A DNA stretch of 64,000 bases from Pseudochelatococcus lubricantis (lineage in GTDB: Bacteria; Pseudomonadota; Alphaproteobacteria; Rhizobiales; Beijerinckiaceae), in contig NZ_JBHLXC010000002.1 of the NCBI RefSeq assembly GCF_042432495.1, positions 1,178,001-1,242,000 of the forward strand, in the 5' to 3' direction. Position numbers and translations under genes: made by a program. The notes beneath the pieces were generated by a model that was not told where the DNA came from, ran no database searches, and was given only the letters and a program-made list of their open reading frames with translations. Each line of letters begins with the position of its first letter. Within the stretch, counting starts at the first letter, position 1. Of the stretch, positions 1-9,412 are shown in pieces.

Positions 1-756
1 AAGGTGGCGCGGCTCGGCCCCAAGGCGTTCGAACTGTGTGCCGGCTTCCTGCGCATCCGCGACGGCGACGACCCGCTCGACGCCTCGGGCGTGCACCCGG
101 AAGCCTATCCGGTGGTGCGGCGCATTCTGGCGGCAACGAAAAGCGACATCCGTGCGCTGATCGGCGACACGCCGACCCTGCGGGGGCTGCCGCCGGCGCG
201 CTTCACGGACGATACCTTCGGCATCCCCACCGTCACGGATATCCTGCGCGAGCTGGAAAAACCCGGCCGCGATCCGCGCCCCGCCTTCCGCACGGCGACT
301 TTCCGGGAGGGCGTGGAAAAGATCAGCGATCTCGAACCCGGCATGGTGCTGGAGGGCGTCGTCACCAATGTCGCCGCCTTCGGCGCCTTCGTCGATATCG
401 GTGTGCATCAGGATGGGCTTGTGCACATTTCCGCCATGGCCAACACCTTCGTCAAAGACCCGCGCGACGTGGCCAAGCCCGGCGACGTGGTGCGGGTGAA
501 GGTGCTGGAGGTCGATGCCGCGCGCAAGCGCATCGCCCTGAGCATGCGCCTCGACGACGAGGCGGCCGGCGGGCGGCGGAACGCACCGCAGGGGAAGCAG
601 GGACAAGGAAAGCCGGAGCAAGGAAAGCCGCAGCGCGTGGAAGAGCGCCGCGCGGACAACCGGAAGGGCGTCAAGCCCGCTTCCTCCGCGGGCGCCGGCT
701 CCGCGTTGGCCGAGGCCCTGCGCCGCGCAGGCCTTTCGGACGGCAAGGAAGGCTGA
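1..756 (+). CDS. tex: Tex-family RNA-binding protein, C-terminal part (5' end outside window)
   Basis: The reading frame is open from base 1, so the N-terminal part of the protein lies upstream. The visible first residues (KVARLGPKAFELCAGFLRI) match the helix-hairpin-helix core of Tex/YqgF-like transcription accessory proteins. An S1 RNA-binding domain spans about residues 111-183 of the visible part (motifs GVVTNVAAFGAFVDIG and DGLVHIS). The last 65 residues are a basic, Gln/Gly/Arg-rich tail of low complexity. The family binds nucleic acid in the cytoplasm and supports transcription; its exact role is unclear. A hairpin at 775-799 follows the stop codon but has no U-run. Confidence 0.93.
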   Translation, partial: KVARLGPKAFELCAGFLRIRDGDDPLDASGVHPEAYPVVRRILAATKSDIRALIGDTPTLRGLPPARFTDDTFGIPTVTDILRELEKPGRDPRPAFRTATFREGVEKISDLEPGMVLEGVVTNVAAFGAFVDIGVHQDGLVHISAMANTFVKDPRDVAKPGDVVRVKVLEVDAARKRIALSMRLDDEAAGGRRNAPQGKQGQGKPEQGKPQRVEERRADNRKGVKPASSAGAGSALAEALRRAGLSDGKEG

Positions 757-820
757 CAACTGATACGCCGCGTCGGCGGGACAGCGCGCCCGTCCCGCCC
801 GCTGACAGGAAAATTGCTGC

Positions 821-2299
821 ATGCTCAGGTTTTTGCACCGGCTTATCAAACGGCTTCTGATCCTCGCCGTAGTCGTGTTCGCGGCTCTGTTCGTCTGGCG
901 CGGATGGGATATGCGGCGCGGCCTGCCGCTTGAGGCGTGGCACACCTACGAGCTGGCGGAACCGGACGCCGAGGAGCTGGAGAGGGCCGACTGGGCGCAC
1001 TACCTGCGTGCCGAGGAGGCGCTGTTCAGCCGCGTCCGGCATGACATCGCCAGCGCGCTGCAGCCGGATGACCGCACGCACTACAACCGCTACTCCACGA
1101 CGAGCCCCGTCTATCCATGGCGCTTCGCGCGGGACTGGAACCGCTCCGCCGTGATGCTGCCGGAGGGCAAGCCTGTCGGCGCCGCGGTGCTGCTGCACGG
1201 CCTCACCGATTCCCCCTACAGCCTGCGCCATATCGGCAACCTCTACCGCGAGCGCGGCTTCGCTGTCGTCTCCATCCGCCTGCCGGGTCACGGCACGGTG
1301 CCGGGGTCGCTGAAGGTGACGCGGCTCGAACAATGGACAGCCGCAACCCGGCTGGCGGTGCGCGAGGCGCGCCGGCTCGCGGGCGAGGGGGCGCCGCTGC
1401 ATGTCGTCGGCTATTCCAACGGCGGCGCGCTGGCGCTCAACTATGCCATCGAGGCGCTCGGCGACGGAGCGTTGAAGCGGCCGGACCGCCTCGTCCTGTT
1501 GTCGCCGATGGTCGGCATCACGCCTTTCGCGCGCTTCACGTGGCTTGCCGGCCTGCCTGCGGTCATCCCCGCCTTCGCGCAGTCGGCCTGGCTGTCGATC
1601 CTGCCGGAGTTCAACCCCTTCAAGTATAATTCCATGCCGGTGAATGCCGCGCAGCGGTCCTTCGACATGACGCAGATCGTGCAGGGCGGGCTGAGGCGGC
1701 TGGATGAGGAGGGGCGCATGGCGGAATTTCCGCCGGTGCTCACCTTCCAGTCGGTGTTCGATTTCACGGTGAGCACGTCCGCCGTCATCACCGAACTTTA
1801 CGCGCGCCTGCCCGCCAATGGCAGCGAGCTGGTGCTGTTCGATCCCAATTTCGATCTCAACACCCGCTTCGGCGCACAGGTCGACGACGACACGCGCGAT
1901 GCGATTCTGGCGAAGCTGCCGTCCATGCCGCGCCGCTTCCGCACGGTTCTCGTCACCAGCGCCGACAGGCTGACCAGCGACATGGTGGCGCGCACCGCGG
2001 AGGCCGGCGCGACAGCCACGACCGAAACGCCGCTCGCGCTGCGATATCCGCCGGAGGTCTATTCGCTGTCGCACATCGCGGTGCCGTTTCCGCTCACCGA
2101 CGGCCTCTATGGCCTCACGCCGGACCCGGCGGACGATTTCGGTATCCAGACCGGCGTGGTCAACGCCTGGGGCGAGGTCGGCACCTTCACCGTCACTATC
2201 GATCCCGTGCTGCGCATGACGTCGCGCATGCAGTCGAACCCCTTTTTCCCGCTGCTCGTCGACGGTATCGGCAAGGCGATAGCGCGGCCCGCGCCGTGA
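821..2299 (+). CDS. Membrane-anchored alpha/beta hydrolase
   Basis: The 492-residue protein starts with a basic segment and one hydrophobic helix (about residues 9-27), so it is probably an inner-membrane-anchored or secreted hydrolase. An alpha/beta-hydrolase fold is visible: the strand and oxyanion region LLHGLTDSPYSLR (from residue 125), LPGHG (154-158) and the nucleophile elbow GYSNGG with Ser199. A late His in SLSHIAVPF could complete the triad. The substrate cannot be told; esterase or lipase activity is the likeliest. It lies 64 bp after tex and is convergent with the flagellar block, so it is probably a separate unit. Confidence 0.8.
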   Translation: MLRFLHRLIKRLLILAVVVFAALFVWRGWDMRRGLPLEAWHTYELAEPDAEELERADWAHYLRAEEALFSRVRHDIASALQPDDRTHYNRYSTTSPVYPWRFARDWNRSAVMLPEGKPVGAAVLLHGLTDSPYSLRHIGNLYRERGFAVVSIRLPGHGTVPGSLKVTRLEQWTAATRLAVREARRLAGEGAPLHVVGYSNGGALALNYAIEALGDGALKRPDRLVLLSPMVGITPFARFTWLAGLPAVIPAFAQSAWLSILPEFNPFKYNSMPVNAAQRSFDMTQIVQGGLRRLDEEGRMAEFPPVLTFQSVFDFTVSTSAVITELYARLPANGSELVLFDPNFDLNTRFGAQVDDDTRDAILAKLPSMPRRFRTVLVTSADRLTSDMVARTAEAGATATTETPLALRYPPEVYSLSHIAVPFPLTDGLYGLTPDPADDFGIQTGVVNAWGEVGTFTVTIDPVLRMTSRMQSNPFFPLLVDGIGKAIARPAP

Positions 2300-2320
2300 G
2301 AGGCGGCGGAGTGGCCGGCA

Positions 2321-2926
2321 TCACCTGCAGAACCGTCTTGCCTGCGGCGTCCAGTTGCCGAACCCCGTGGCCACCATGTTGGCGATGACGCGGCAGATGT
2401 AGCGCTTCTGCGCCGGGTCGTTGTCGGGGCCGGCGTGATAGCGCGCGACCGCCATGGTCCAGTTGCCCTCGCGCCTGCGCAGCTCTTTCAGGAAGCGTGC
2501 GGCGTAAGTCACGTTGGCGCGCGGGTCCAGCATCTGGGCGGCGGAAGCGAATTTGTCGCGATGGTAGTGGTGGTTGATCTGCATGCAGCCGAGGTCGATC
2601 AGCCTCACGCCCCTGGCGCGCTCGGCATTGAGGCGCCTGACGGCCTCCCGCGCATCGGGCGCGAAATAGGCCGTGCCGGCGATGTTCATGGCGTAGGGCT
2701 GCAGGGAGCCGCGCCGGCCCGTTTCGGTGAGGCCGACGGCGTAGAGGATGTTGACCGGCACGTCGAACTCCCGCGCCGCGCGGATCATCTCGCGCTCGCA
2801 GGCGTTCGGTGCCATGGCGCCTGCACGTTCCATCCCGGCGACGAGGGCGATAAGGGTGCAGGATAACCCTGCGAGGCAGCGGGAACCGGCGCGCAAGTGC
2901 GACTCCGGGACGGGGAGCGCGACCAT
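2321..2926 (-). CDS. Soluble lytic transglycosylase-like protein, last gene of flagellar operon
   Basis: 201 residues with an N-terminal signal-like segment (about 13-37) followed by a lysozyme-like SLT domain. The catalytic Glu is probably E68 in AVGLTETG; further family motifs are LIDLGCMQIN and AVARYHAGP. It should cleave peptidoglycan in the periplasm. Its ATG overlaps the stop codon of the upstream fliK by one base, so the two are likely translated together. That placement suggests a job in opening the wall for the flagellar rod or motor, as with other flagellar muramidases; this is inference from context. Confidence 0.82.
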   Translation of the reverse strand: MVALPVPESHLRAGSRCLAGLSCTLIALVAGMERAGAMAPNACEREMIRAAREFDVPVNILYAVGLTETGRRGSLQPYAMNIAGTAYFAPDAREAVRRLNAERARGVRLIDLGCMQINHHYHRDKFASAAQMLDPRANVTYAARFLKELRRREGNWTMAVARYHAGPDNDPAQKRYICRVIANMVATGFGNWTPQARRFCR

Positions 2927-4365
2927 CAGAGATAGACGGCGCCCGGGTCGCGCCGTGCGCGCGGAGTGGCATCCGCGTGGATATCGTCTGCCTCCCGTCC
3001 CGCTGCCTGCCGGTCCGTGCCCCCGCGGTCAGGTGCCGGCCGTCGCTCCGCCCCTCCGTCGCCGCCGGTGAGGCCCGCACCGGCTTCATATCCCGCCTGT
3101 CCGTGCGCTTGTCCCGCCGTCTGCGCCGTGGGCTGGGATGCAGGCAGAGTTTGGCCGGCGGGTTGCGGGCGGGCGAAATCGATGGCTGCGATCTCCGGCT
3201 TGTATCCTGCGCGCCGCAACGCTTCCAACAGGCCCTCGCTGTCGCGTCGCAGGATTTCGACGGATTGTTGCCGCTCCGCTGTCAGACGCAGTTCCAGCGC
3301 GCCGCCGACGATGCGCAGCCGCGCGGTGACGAGGCCGAGTTCCTCCGGCTGCAATTGCAGCCGCAGGATGCGCACTGGTCCGCCGACGCCCTGCGCAGCC
3401 GGAGCGGGCGCGGGGGCTGGCACGCGCTGGGCGTCGCTGGCCGGCTCTGAATCTGATGTCAACGCCCGCGCCTGCGCGACGATCTGGCCGATGGCGCGCG
3501 CGAACGCACCATTCGCGCTGTCGGGGAGGCCCGGTCCGGGCGCTGCCGATTCCACAACGGCAGACCGCGTCGCCGTGCCCGCGCGCGCCGTGACCTGCTG
3601 CTCGTCGGATGTTTCCGTGCCGACATGTTGTCCAACCATGCGCCGATCGGCAGTGATGCCGTCCTCCGGCGCGCTGACGGCGGCAGTCGCCGTCGCGGTG
3701 TGGGACGCCGCATCGCGGGATAGGCCGCCGCCGGAAAAGCCGCCGCGTGTGGGCATGTCCGTTGGCGCGAAATGCGTTTCCCGGCCAAGGACGGTGAGGC
3801 GCGCCGTCTGCCCTTCCGTGGTGGCGCCCGCATTGCCGACGGCCGAGATGCCGCGCCGCGGTTGCGCGTCATGCGGAGACGGACGGGCTTCCGGCTGCTC
3901 CTGTTCCGGTTCGGCGGACGCTCCCGGTGTCCCGTATGTTTCCGCGCCCCTGCTCAGCAAACCCGCCAGCAGGGCGGGAAGGTCCGTTTTCGCAGGCGAG
4001 GCCGTGTCCGGCCTGCCCGGCGTGACGTTGTCGTCTTCGGGATCGGGCGTGTCGGAATCCGGCAGGCCGGGCTCGACAATCCCGTCGCGCGCGCCGATGG
4101 GTGCGGAAGCAAGGGAAGGGGAGGCAACGGTCGCACGGTTGAGAGACGCAGCTGTGTCAAGGGGCCAGACATGCGGTGCGCGGGATCGCGCATCGTGCCG
4201 CCCGGCGGTGGTTTCTTCCGTCGTTTCCTCGCCCGTCGCTGCCTCCTGCCCGAGGCTGTCGTAGACACGGGTGAAGCTGCCGTCGTCGGTGGCCTTGCCT
4301 GATTGCGGCTTCCTGCCGGCGGCGGGGGTATCGGCCGCTGCGGCTGCGGCATCGATCGCGCTCAT
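2926..4365 (-). CDS. fliK: Flagellar hook-length control protein FliK (MotD-like)
   Basis: 479 residues. The first 320 are low-complexity, rich in Ala, Thr, Pro and Glu, as usual for the FliK ruler. The conserved C-terminal switch domain begins near residue 328 (RILRLQLQPEELGLVTARLR, then LELRLTAE) and runs to about 400, followed by a Gln/Gly-rich tail. FliK measures hook length and switches export from hook to filament subunits. In rhizobia the gene following motC was first called motD and is a FliK. The start overlaps the motC stop as ATGA (4362-4365) and the end overlaps the transglycosylase start, so the genes form one operon. Confidence 0.85.
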   Translation of the reverse strand: MSAIDAAAAAADTPAAGRKPQSGKATDDGSFTRVYDSLGQEAATGEETTEETTAGRHDARSRAPHVWPLDTAASLNRATVASPSLASAPIGARDGIVEPGLPDSDTPDPEDDNVTPGRPDTASPAKTDLPALLAGLLSRGAETYGTPGASAEPEQEQPEARPSPHDAQPRRGISAVGNAGATTEGQTARLTVLGRETHFAPTDMPTRGGFSGGGLSRDAASHTATATAAVSAPEDGITADRRMVGQHVGTETSDEQQVTARAGTATRSAVVESAAPGPGLPDSANGAFARAIGQIVAQARALTSDSEPASDAQRVPAPAPAPAAQGVGGPVRILRLQLQPEELGLVTARLRIVGGALELRLTAERQQSVEILRRDSEGLLEALRRAGYKPEIAAIDFARPQPAGQTLPASQPTAQTAGQAHGQAGYEAGAGLTGGDGGAERRPAPDRGGTDRQAAGREADDIHADATPRARRDPGAVYL

Positions 4366-5657
4366 GAACCCAACTCCTCGTCAATCAGCCTGTCGCTGTC
4401 GCTGATCAGTTGTCTGATCCGGGTGACCGTGGCATCGAGCTGCGGCTCCATGCCGCCGCCGGCCCGCTCAGCGACGGCGGCGGCCTCGTCGCTTGCCCGG
4501 GGCGCCGGCGCCTCCGGCATGCCGGGCAGGTCCCGGATGCGCGTGGCGAGATAGATCGCCGACTCCAGCAGGCCGACATCGTCCGGTGGCAGGCGCTTGC
4601 GGTCGATGGACAGCAAGGCCTGCTTGCCCTGCGCGAATTCGTTCTCGTTGACGATGATCGCAGCTGCCTGATAGAGCTTTGCCCGTTCGCGAGCGGTGCT
4701 GTCCTCGGACGCGAGTTCGAGCGCCCGCGTCGCACCGAGCGCCGCCATCCGCGTCTTGCCCTGCGACAGGGCCTGCCTGGCGAGAATGAGGTTGATGTTG
4801 ATCTGCGCGGGTCTGTCCAGCGCCGCCAGAAGGTCGGACAACCATCTTGCCTCTTCCTCCGTGCCGGTCATGTCGAGGCGCACGAGGGCGGCCGAAAAGC
4901 GCTGGTGGAAATCGCCTGCGTAGACCGAACGCGGATAGCGTTGCAGATAATGCTTCGCCAGCGTCTTGAATTTCTCACGCTTGCCGAGCTGGCCGGCGAA
5001 AAACATCTCGCGCCGCAACGCGCCTTCGTCGATCAGCGTGCCCGGCAGCAGCAGGCGGCTGAGATCGAGACGGGCCATCGCTGTTTCGGGATCGCGGCGC
5101 GCAAGGAGCGTCGACTGGACGAGCGCGATGCGTCCGTCAAGGCCAGGCGCGAGGGCGCGGGGATCGATGTTTTCGAGCTGCGCAAGCGCTTCCTCCTCGT
5201 CGCCCTCGACGTACGCGAGCACGCCTTTCAGCAGTTCCGGCGCGACGGCGGGCGGGGGATCGAGCCGGGCGAGCTTGCGCAGGATGACGGGCGAACCGCC
5301 GCTGAGCACGAAGCTCAGGGCGGCGCGGGCATTACGCGGCTCCTGCCACGCCGCGTCCGGCGTGGCCAGCAACTGCTGCTCGATCTGCGACAGCAGCGGC
5401 GACTGGAGTTTCAGCGCCTCGCGTGAGCCATGCGCCGTGCGATCCTGGATGGACTGCAGCGTGCGCAGCAGCCGGTAGGGCTCACCGGGCGAGCCGCTGT
5501 CCGGCTCGGGCAACGTCTGCTCGGGCAACGCCGGTTCGGGCGCGGCTGCTTCCGGCGCGGCTTGCGCGAACATTCCGGCGGCTGGCAACAGAAGCGCGGC
5601 GGCGAGACAGGCGGCCGCACGCAGCACGCGCCGGGGAGGGGGATGGCTGACGGTCAT
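4362..5657 (-). CDS. motC: Periplasmic flagellar motor protein MotC
   Basis: 431 residues. An N-terminal signal peptide (about 9-32, hydrophobic, ending near FAQA) is followed by a Pro/Glu-rich linker and a helical body without further membrane segments. This fits the rhizobial periplasmic motor protein MotC, thought to work with MotB in torque generation. The start at 5657 is chosen because it overlaps the motB stop as ATGA and gives a clean signal peptide. A longer open frame continues upstream to 6728 but runs antiparallel-shifted through motB. Identity rests on position between motB and fliK and general architecture. Confidence 0.82.
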   Translation of the reverse strand: MTVSHPPPRRVLRAAACLAAALLLPAAGMFAQAAPEAAAPEPALPEQTLPEPDSGSPGEPYRLLRTLQSIQDRTAHGSREALKLQSPLLSQIEQQLLATPDAAWQEPRNARAALSFVLSGGSPVILRKLARLDPPPAVAPELLKGVLAYVEGDEEEALAQLENIDPRALAPGLDGRIALVQSTLLARRDPETAMARLDLSRLLLPGTLIDEGALRREMFFAGQLGKREKFKTLAKHYLQRYPRSVYAGDFHQRFSAALVRLDMTGTEEEARWLSDLLAALDRPAQININLILARQALSQGKTRMAALGATRALELASEDSTARERAKLYQAAAIIVNENEFAQGKQALLSIDRKRLPPDDVGLLESAIYLATRIRDLPGMPEAPAPRASDEAAAVAERAGGGMEPQLDATVTRIRQLISDSDRLIDEELGS

Positions 5658-6862
5658 GAGCCTTTCTCCCGGAGCAATATCTCGATGCGGCGGTTCTCGG
5701 GCGCCCTGGTGTTCCCGGCGTTGCGCGGCAGGCGGTCGGCGTGGCCCTCGATCCGTTCGATACGCTCCTCCTTGAGGCCGCCGCGGATGAGCATGTAGGA
5801 CGCCATGTGCGCGCGGGCCGAGGACAACCGCCAGTTGTCGTAAGTGTCGGACCTGAAGGGAAGCGAGTCCGTGTGTCCGCGAATGACCACCGTGCCGGGG
5901 CGGCCGGCGAGGGCGGCAGCGATGCGGGCTATGGCGCGCACGACGGCCGGGTTGGGCTCTGCCGAGCCCATGGAGAACATGCTGAACTTCTCGGCGTCCG
6001 TCAGGCTGATCAGGATGCCCTCGTCCGTTCTCTCGACCTTGATCTCGGGCGCGCCGGGGGCGGGGCTTTCGTCCTTCAGCGCGTCGGCGACACCCTTCCT
6101 GAGCGCTGCGGCCTCTCGCGCCTGTTCCTCCTGTGGCGCCTCGATGATGCCGGGCGCCGTGGCGGCCTCGCCGGCGCGGGCGGGCGGCGGCGAGGCGGCC
6201 TGACCGGTGGTGGCCTCGCCGGTAGCCGCATTGGACGTCTGCCGTTCCGTGCCGCCGGACGCGCCCGCCTGCGGCTGGCCGTCCTGCGAAATCGCCGCCG
6301 GCTGTCCCTGCGGGGCGAGGCGCCAGTAGGACGGGTCGAAGGGATCGCGGATTGTCGGCGTGCGCGGCGTCGGAGCGCCGGCCTGCTCCGTCGCGGCCTC
6401 CGCCGGCTGCCGGGCGGGTTTCGCGGCCGGCTTGTCGTCGGCGGCGAGCTTGGCCAGTATCGCGTAGGGGTCCACGAACAGGGCGCTTTCGGGATACCGG
6501 GGCTTCGCCGGATGGGCGGCGTCGCCGGACATCTTCTCGCTCGCGCCCTTGCTCGCGTTTTCCTCCCGCGTCGGACCGGGCGCTTTCCCGGCCTCCTCCG
6601 GATCCCGAACGGTCTCCAGCGGTTCCTGGACGCCCTTGCGCGTTGGCGAGACGTCGGCGAGCTTGATCGGGTTGAAGTAGTTGGCGACCGAGGCCTGCTG
6701 ATCCCTGGAGGTCGAATTCAGCAGCCACATGATCAGGAAGAACGCCATCAGGGCGGTCATGAAATCGGCATAGGCGATCTTCCAGATGCCGTGTGCCCCA
6801 TGCTCCTCCTCCTCATGGTGGCGACGCTGGATAAGGATCGGTTCGTGTTCGGGCTTGTCCAT
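5654..6862 (-). CDS. motB: Flagellar stator protein MotB
   Basis: 402 residues. A charged N-terminus rich in His and Glu precedes one membrane helix (about 27-49). It carries the stator motif WKIAYADFMTALMAFFLIMW, in which D33 is expected to be the proton-binding Asp. A long Pro/Ala/Glu-rich linker of about 230 residues follows, then a C-terminal OmpA-like peptidoglycan-binding domain (about 300-398; motifs VVIRGHTDSLPF, LSSARAH and RIEGHAD). MotB pairs with MotA, which is not in this window, to form the proton channel anchored to the wall. The linker is longer than in enteric MotB but normal for this order. Confidence 0.95.
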   Translation of the reverse strand: MDKPEHEPILIQRRHHEEEEHGAHGIWKIAYADFMTALMAFFLIMWLLNSTSRDQQASVANYFNPIKLADVSPTRKGVQEPLETVRDPEEAGKAPGPTREENASKGASEKMSGDAAHPAKPRYPESALFVDPYAILAKLAADDKPAAKPARQPAEAATEQAGAPTPRTPTIRDPFDPSYWRLAPQGQPAAISQDGQPQAGASGGTERQTSNAATGEATTGQAASPPPARAGEAATAPGIIEAPQEEQAREAAALRKGVADALKDESPAPGAPEIKVERTDEGILISLTDAEKFSMFSMGSAEPNPAVVRAIARIAAALAGRPGTVVIRGHTDSLPFRSDTYDNWRLSSARAHMASYMLIRGGLKEERIERIEGHADRLPRNAGNTRAPENRRIEILLREKGS

Positions 6863-6926
6863 CGCGTCTGCTCACTCCGATAGGGCGCAGGGGCAGGACG
6901 ATCTCTTGCCTGACAGCCTTCCCGCT

Positions 6927-7715
6927 CTATGTATCCGCATGCCCGCCCAGCGCCTCCTCGATGAGGCCGTTCCAGACATCGAGCTGTGTCACGCAGACTG
7001 TGCTGCCGGCGACCACGCGGACGTCGGGCTTTTCCGTGACGGTGAAGGCGATCCGCCCCGCGTGGCCGGGAGCGCCTGCCATGACGGCGCCGCGGATCGC
7101 ATCGATCAGGTCGCCTGGGCCGGAAATCTCGATTCTGGCATGATTCACATCGCCGAGAAGGGCGGCGACCGTCCGGTGCAGCGCCGCAACCGCCTTCTCG
7201 CGAATGGCCTGTTTGAGAAAGGGCGTGAACATCCGCGCCACCGTTCCGGACAGGCCATCCTCGATCTCTTGCAGGGCGGCGGTCATCCGCTCGGCCAGCC
7301 GGGTGGACTCCTCGGCGACCCACCGTGCGCGGGCTTCGGCGAGTTGTCCGGCATGCGCCTCGCGCTCCCTGCCGAGCGCCTCGGCAAGCGTGGCCTCGGC
7401 CTTTCCGGCCGCCTCCCTGCGCACCTTGTCGCCATGTTCCTTCAGCAGAGCCTCGATATCGACCGGCGGCGCCGGATCGATGAGCGGGGCAATGAAGGGC
7501 TCGCCGGCCTGCTCCGCCGGTCGTGCCACCGACCGCAGCTTGCTGCTGGCCGACCGGATCCGGGCGCCGGGCGGCAACCGGCCGGCCTCCGCGCGCGGGG
7601 CAGGAGGCGGGGGTTCCGCCGGCGCCGCCGGCTGCGGGCCCGAGGAGTCCGCGATGGAGCCGGAGCTGTCGTCAGTATCGAAATCCGGCAGGCAGGCGGC
7701 GAGCGATGTCTTCAT
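6927..7715 (-). CDS. FliH-like flagellar protein (uncertain)
   Basis: 262 residues with no signal or membrane segment. A Pro-rich N-terminus is followed by a long charged helical stretch (about residues 90-175, Ala/Glu/Arg-rich, predicted coiled coil) and a small C-terminal domain ending in VCVTQLDVWNGLIEEALGG. This layout resembles FliH/YscL, the stator of the flagellar export ATPase, but I see no diagnostic motif. Its ATG overlaps the fliF stop as ATGA (7712-7715), so it is co-translated with the MS-ring gene, which fits an export or basal-body role. 64 bp separate it from motB. A Rhizobiales-specific flagellar protein is the alternative. Confidence 0.6.
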   Translation of the reverse strand: MKTSLAACLPDFDTDDSSGSIADSSGPQPAAPAEPPPPAPRAEAGRLPPGARIRSASSKLRSVARPAEQAGEPFIAPLIDPAPPVDIEALLKEHGDKVRREAAGKAEATLAEALGREREAHAGQLAEARARWVAEESTRLAERMTAALQEIEDGLSGTVARMFTPFLKQAIREKAVAALHRTVAALLGDVNHARIEISGPGDLIDAIRGAVMAGAPGHAGRIAFTVTEKPDVRVVAGSTVCVTQLDVWNGLIEEALGGHADT

Positions 7716-9373
7716 GATGCAGCGCTTTCACGATGGAGCCACTCGCGCAGAACGGCCGCGGCCCGGTCTTCATCAAGAGCGATGACCTGTTCGAGCCTCT
7801 TTTGCGCCTTGCGCTGGATGCTTTCCGTCAGGTCCTCGATCAGATGGAAATCCTCGCCGGGGCCGGCCAGCGCGGGCCGCGCCTGGAGCGTGCCCTGCTG
7901 CGCCTCGCCCATTCCGGACGCATCGTCCAGCGCCAGCACCGCTTCGGCGTCGCCCTTGATCTCCGGGCGGGCCAGAATGGCGTTGACCGCCGGCCGCAGG
8001 CCGAACCAGATCAGCAGAAGCGAGACGACGAGAATGGTTGCCGCGTTGATGACATTGCCCATCTGCCGCAGCAGGAGTTCGGTGATCGACAGCGGCGGGT
8101 AGGGATCGAGCTGCCGCCCGTCCTCCGGGAAATCGACCGCCAGCACCTTGATGGTGTCGCCGCGACTTTCGGAATAGCCTGCGGCCGAGCGCGTCAGCGC
8201 CTCGATCTCGGCGACCTGTCTGTCGACGGCTTCCTGCGACGGGTCGCCGCCGATGAGCTGCCGGATGCGGGCGCGGTTGATGAGCACCGCCACCGACATC
8301 TTCTCGACGCTGTAGCCCTCGCGAACCGTCTGCACCGTCTTGGACGAAATCTCGTAATTGGTGACGTCCTCGCGCCGGCTCGAGTCGGTGCTGGCCGTCT
8401 CGCCCGGTGCCGCGTTCGGCGCCCCCTGCGGGATATTCTGCTGCACGGTCGCCGGCGTCTGCTGGTTGGCGTTCTGGGAGGCCTCCGACTCCCGCACGGC
8501 GCGCGTCGACCGCTCCACCCGCGAATCCGGATCGTAGATCGTCTCATGCGTGCTGGTCCTGTCGGTGTTGAGGTCGACGGCGATGCTGACCTCGAAATTG
8601 TCGAGACCGAGGAAGGGGGTCAGCGCCCGCCTGACGTTCTCCTGCAGGTCGGCGGCGATGGATTTTTCCGTGGCGTTCGCCTGACCGGGCCCCACGCCGC
8701 TGCGGCTGTCGCCCGCCGCGAGCAGCACGCCGTCCGTGTTGAGCACCGACACGCGCTCCACGGTCAGGCCCGGAATGGCCGATGACACGAGGTTGCGGAT
8801 CGCCTGTGCCGAACTCGTGTCGTCGGACGGCTCCGTGCGGATGACCACCGATGCCGAGGCCGGTTGCTGCTCCCGGCGGAAGGAGCCGCGGTCCGGCAGC
8901 ACGATATGGACACGGGCCGCCTTGACGCCCTTGATGGTCTGGATCGTCCGCGCCAGCTCTCCCTCAAGGGCGCGCACGCGCGTCACCTCCTGCATGAAGG
9001 AGGTGAGGCCGAGCGAGCCGAGATCATTGAACAGTTCGTAGCCGGAACTCGCGCTCTGCGGCAGGCCCTTGCCCGCGAGCAGCATGCGCGCGGCAGCCGT
9101 ATTGCCGTGCGAGACATAGACGCTGGTGCCGTCCGCGCTGACGTCGAAGGGGATATCGCCGTCGCGCAGGGCCGCCCCGATGCGCGTGACGTCGTCCCTG
9201 CTCAGGCCCGTGTAAAGAACCTCCATCTCCGGACGGCTGAGGTAATAGGCGCCCAGCGCCACGGCAAGGAAGACCGTCAGGCCGACGATGGCAAGCGCGG
9301 CGAGCCGCCGCGCCCCGAGGTCGCGGATATTGCCCCACAGCTTCTCGGCATGCTCACGACCGGTCATGGCCAT
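7712..9373 (-). CDS. fliF: Flagellar M-ring protein FliF
   Basis: 553 residues, the usual length. Membrane helices lie at about 24-45 and 440-460. Between them are the ring-building modules with MEVLYTGLSRDD, ARMLLAGKGLP, TSFMQEVTRVRALEGELART and VKAARVHIVLPDRG, all typical of FliF. The C-terminal cytoplasmic tail (about 500-553) is where FliG would bind. FliF forms the MS ring in the inner membrane on which rotor and export gate assemble. It is the first gene of the minus-strand flagellar operon. A CtrA-like motif lies 40-55 bp upstream of its start. Confidence 0.96.
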   Translation of the reverse strand: MAMTGREHAEKLWGNIRDLGARRLAALAIVGLTVFLAVALGAYYLSRPEMEVLYTGLSRDDVTRIGAALRDGDIPFDVSADGTSVYVSHGNTAAARMLLAGKGLPQSASSGYELFNDLGSLGLTSFMQEVTRVRALEGELARTIQTIKGVKAARVHIVLPDRGSFRREQQPASASVVIRTEPSDDTSSAQAIRNLVSSAIPGLTVERVSVLNTDGVLLAAGDSRSGVGPGQANATEKSIAADLQENVRRALTPFLGLDNFEVSIAVDLNTDRTSTHETIYDPDSRVERSTRAVRESEASQNANQQTPATVQQNIPQGAPNAAPGETASTDSSRREDVTNYEISSKTVQTVREGYSVEKMSVAVLINRARIRQLIGGDPSQEAVDRQVAEIEALTRSAAGYSESRGDTIKVLAVDFPEDGRQLDPYPPLSITELLLRQMGNVINAATILVVSLLLIWFGLRPAVNAILARPEIKGDAEAVLALDDASGMGEAQQGTLQARPALAGPGEDFHLIEDLTESIQRKAQKRLEQVIALDEDRAAAVLREWLHRESAAS

Positions 9374-9412
9374 CCCACGTAAAAACCATTCATCAGCCCG
9401 ACGGGCGCGGCG

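Noticed and set aside
4362..6728. 788-residue minus-strand frame covering motC and part of motB
   Set aside because: Only its last 431 codons (from 5657) have protein character; the upstream part is a shadow of motB, whose frame is clearly coding.
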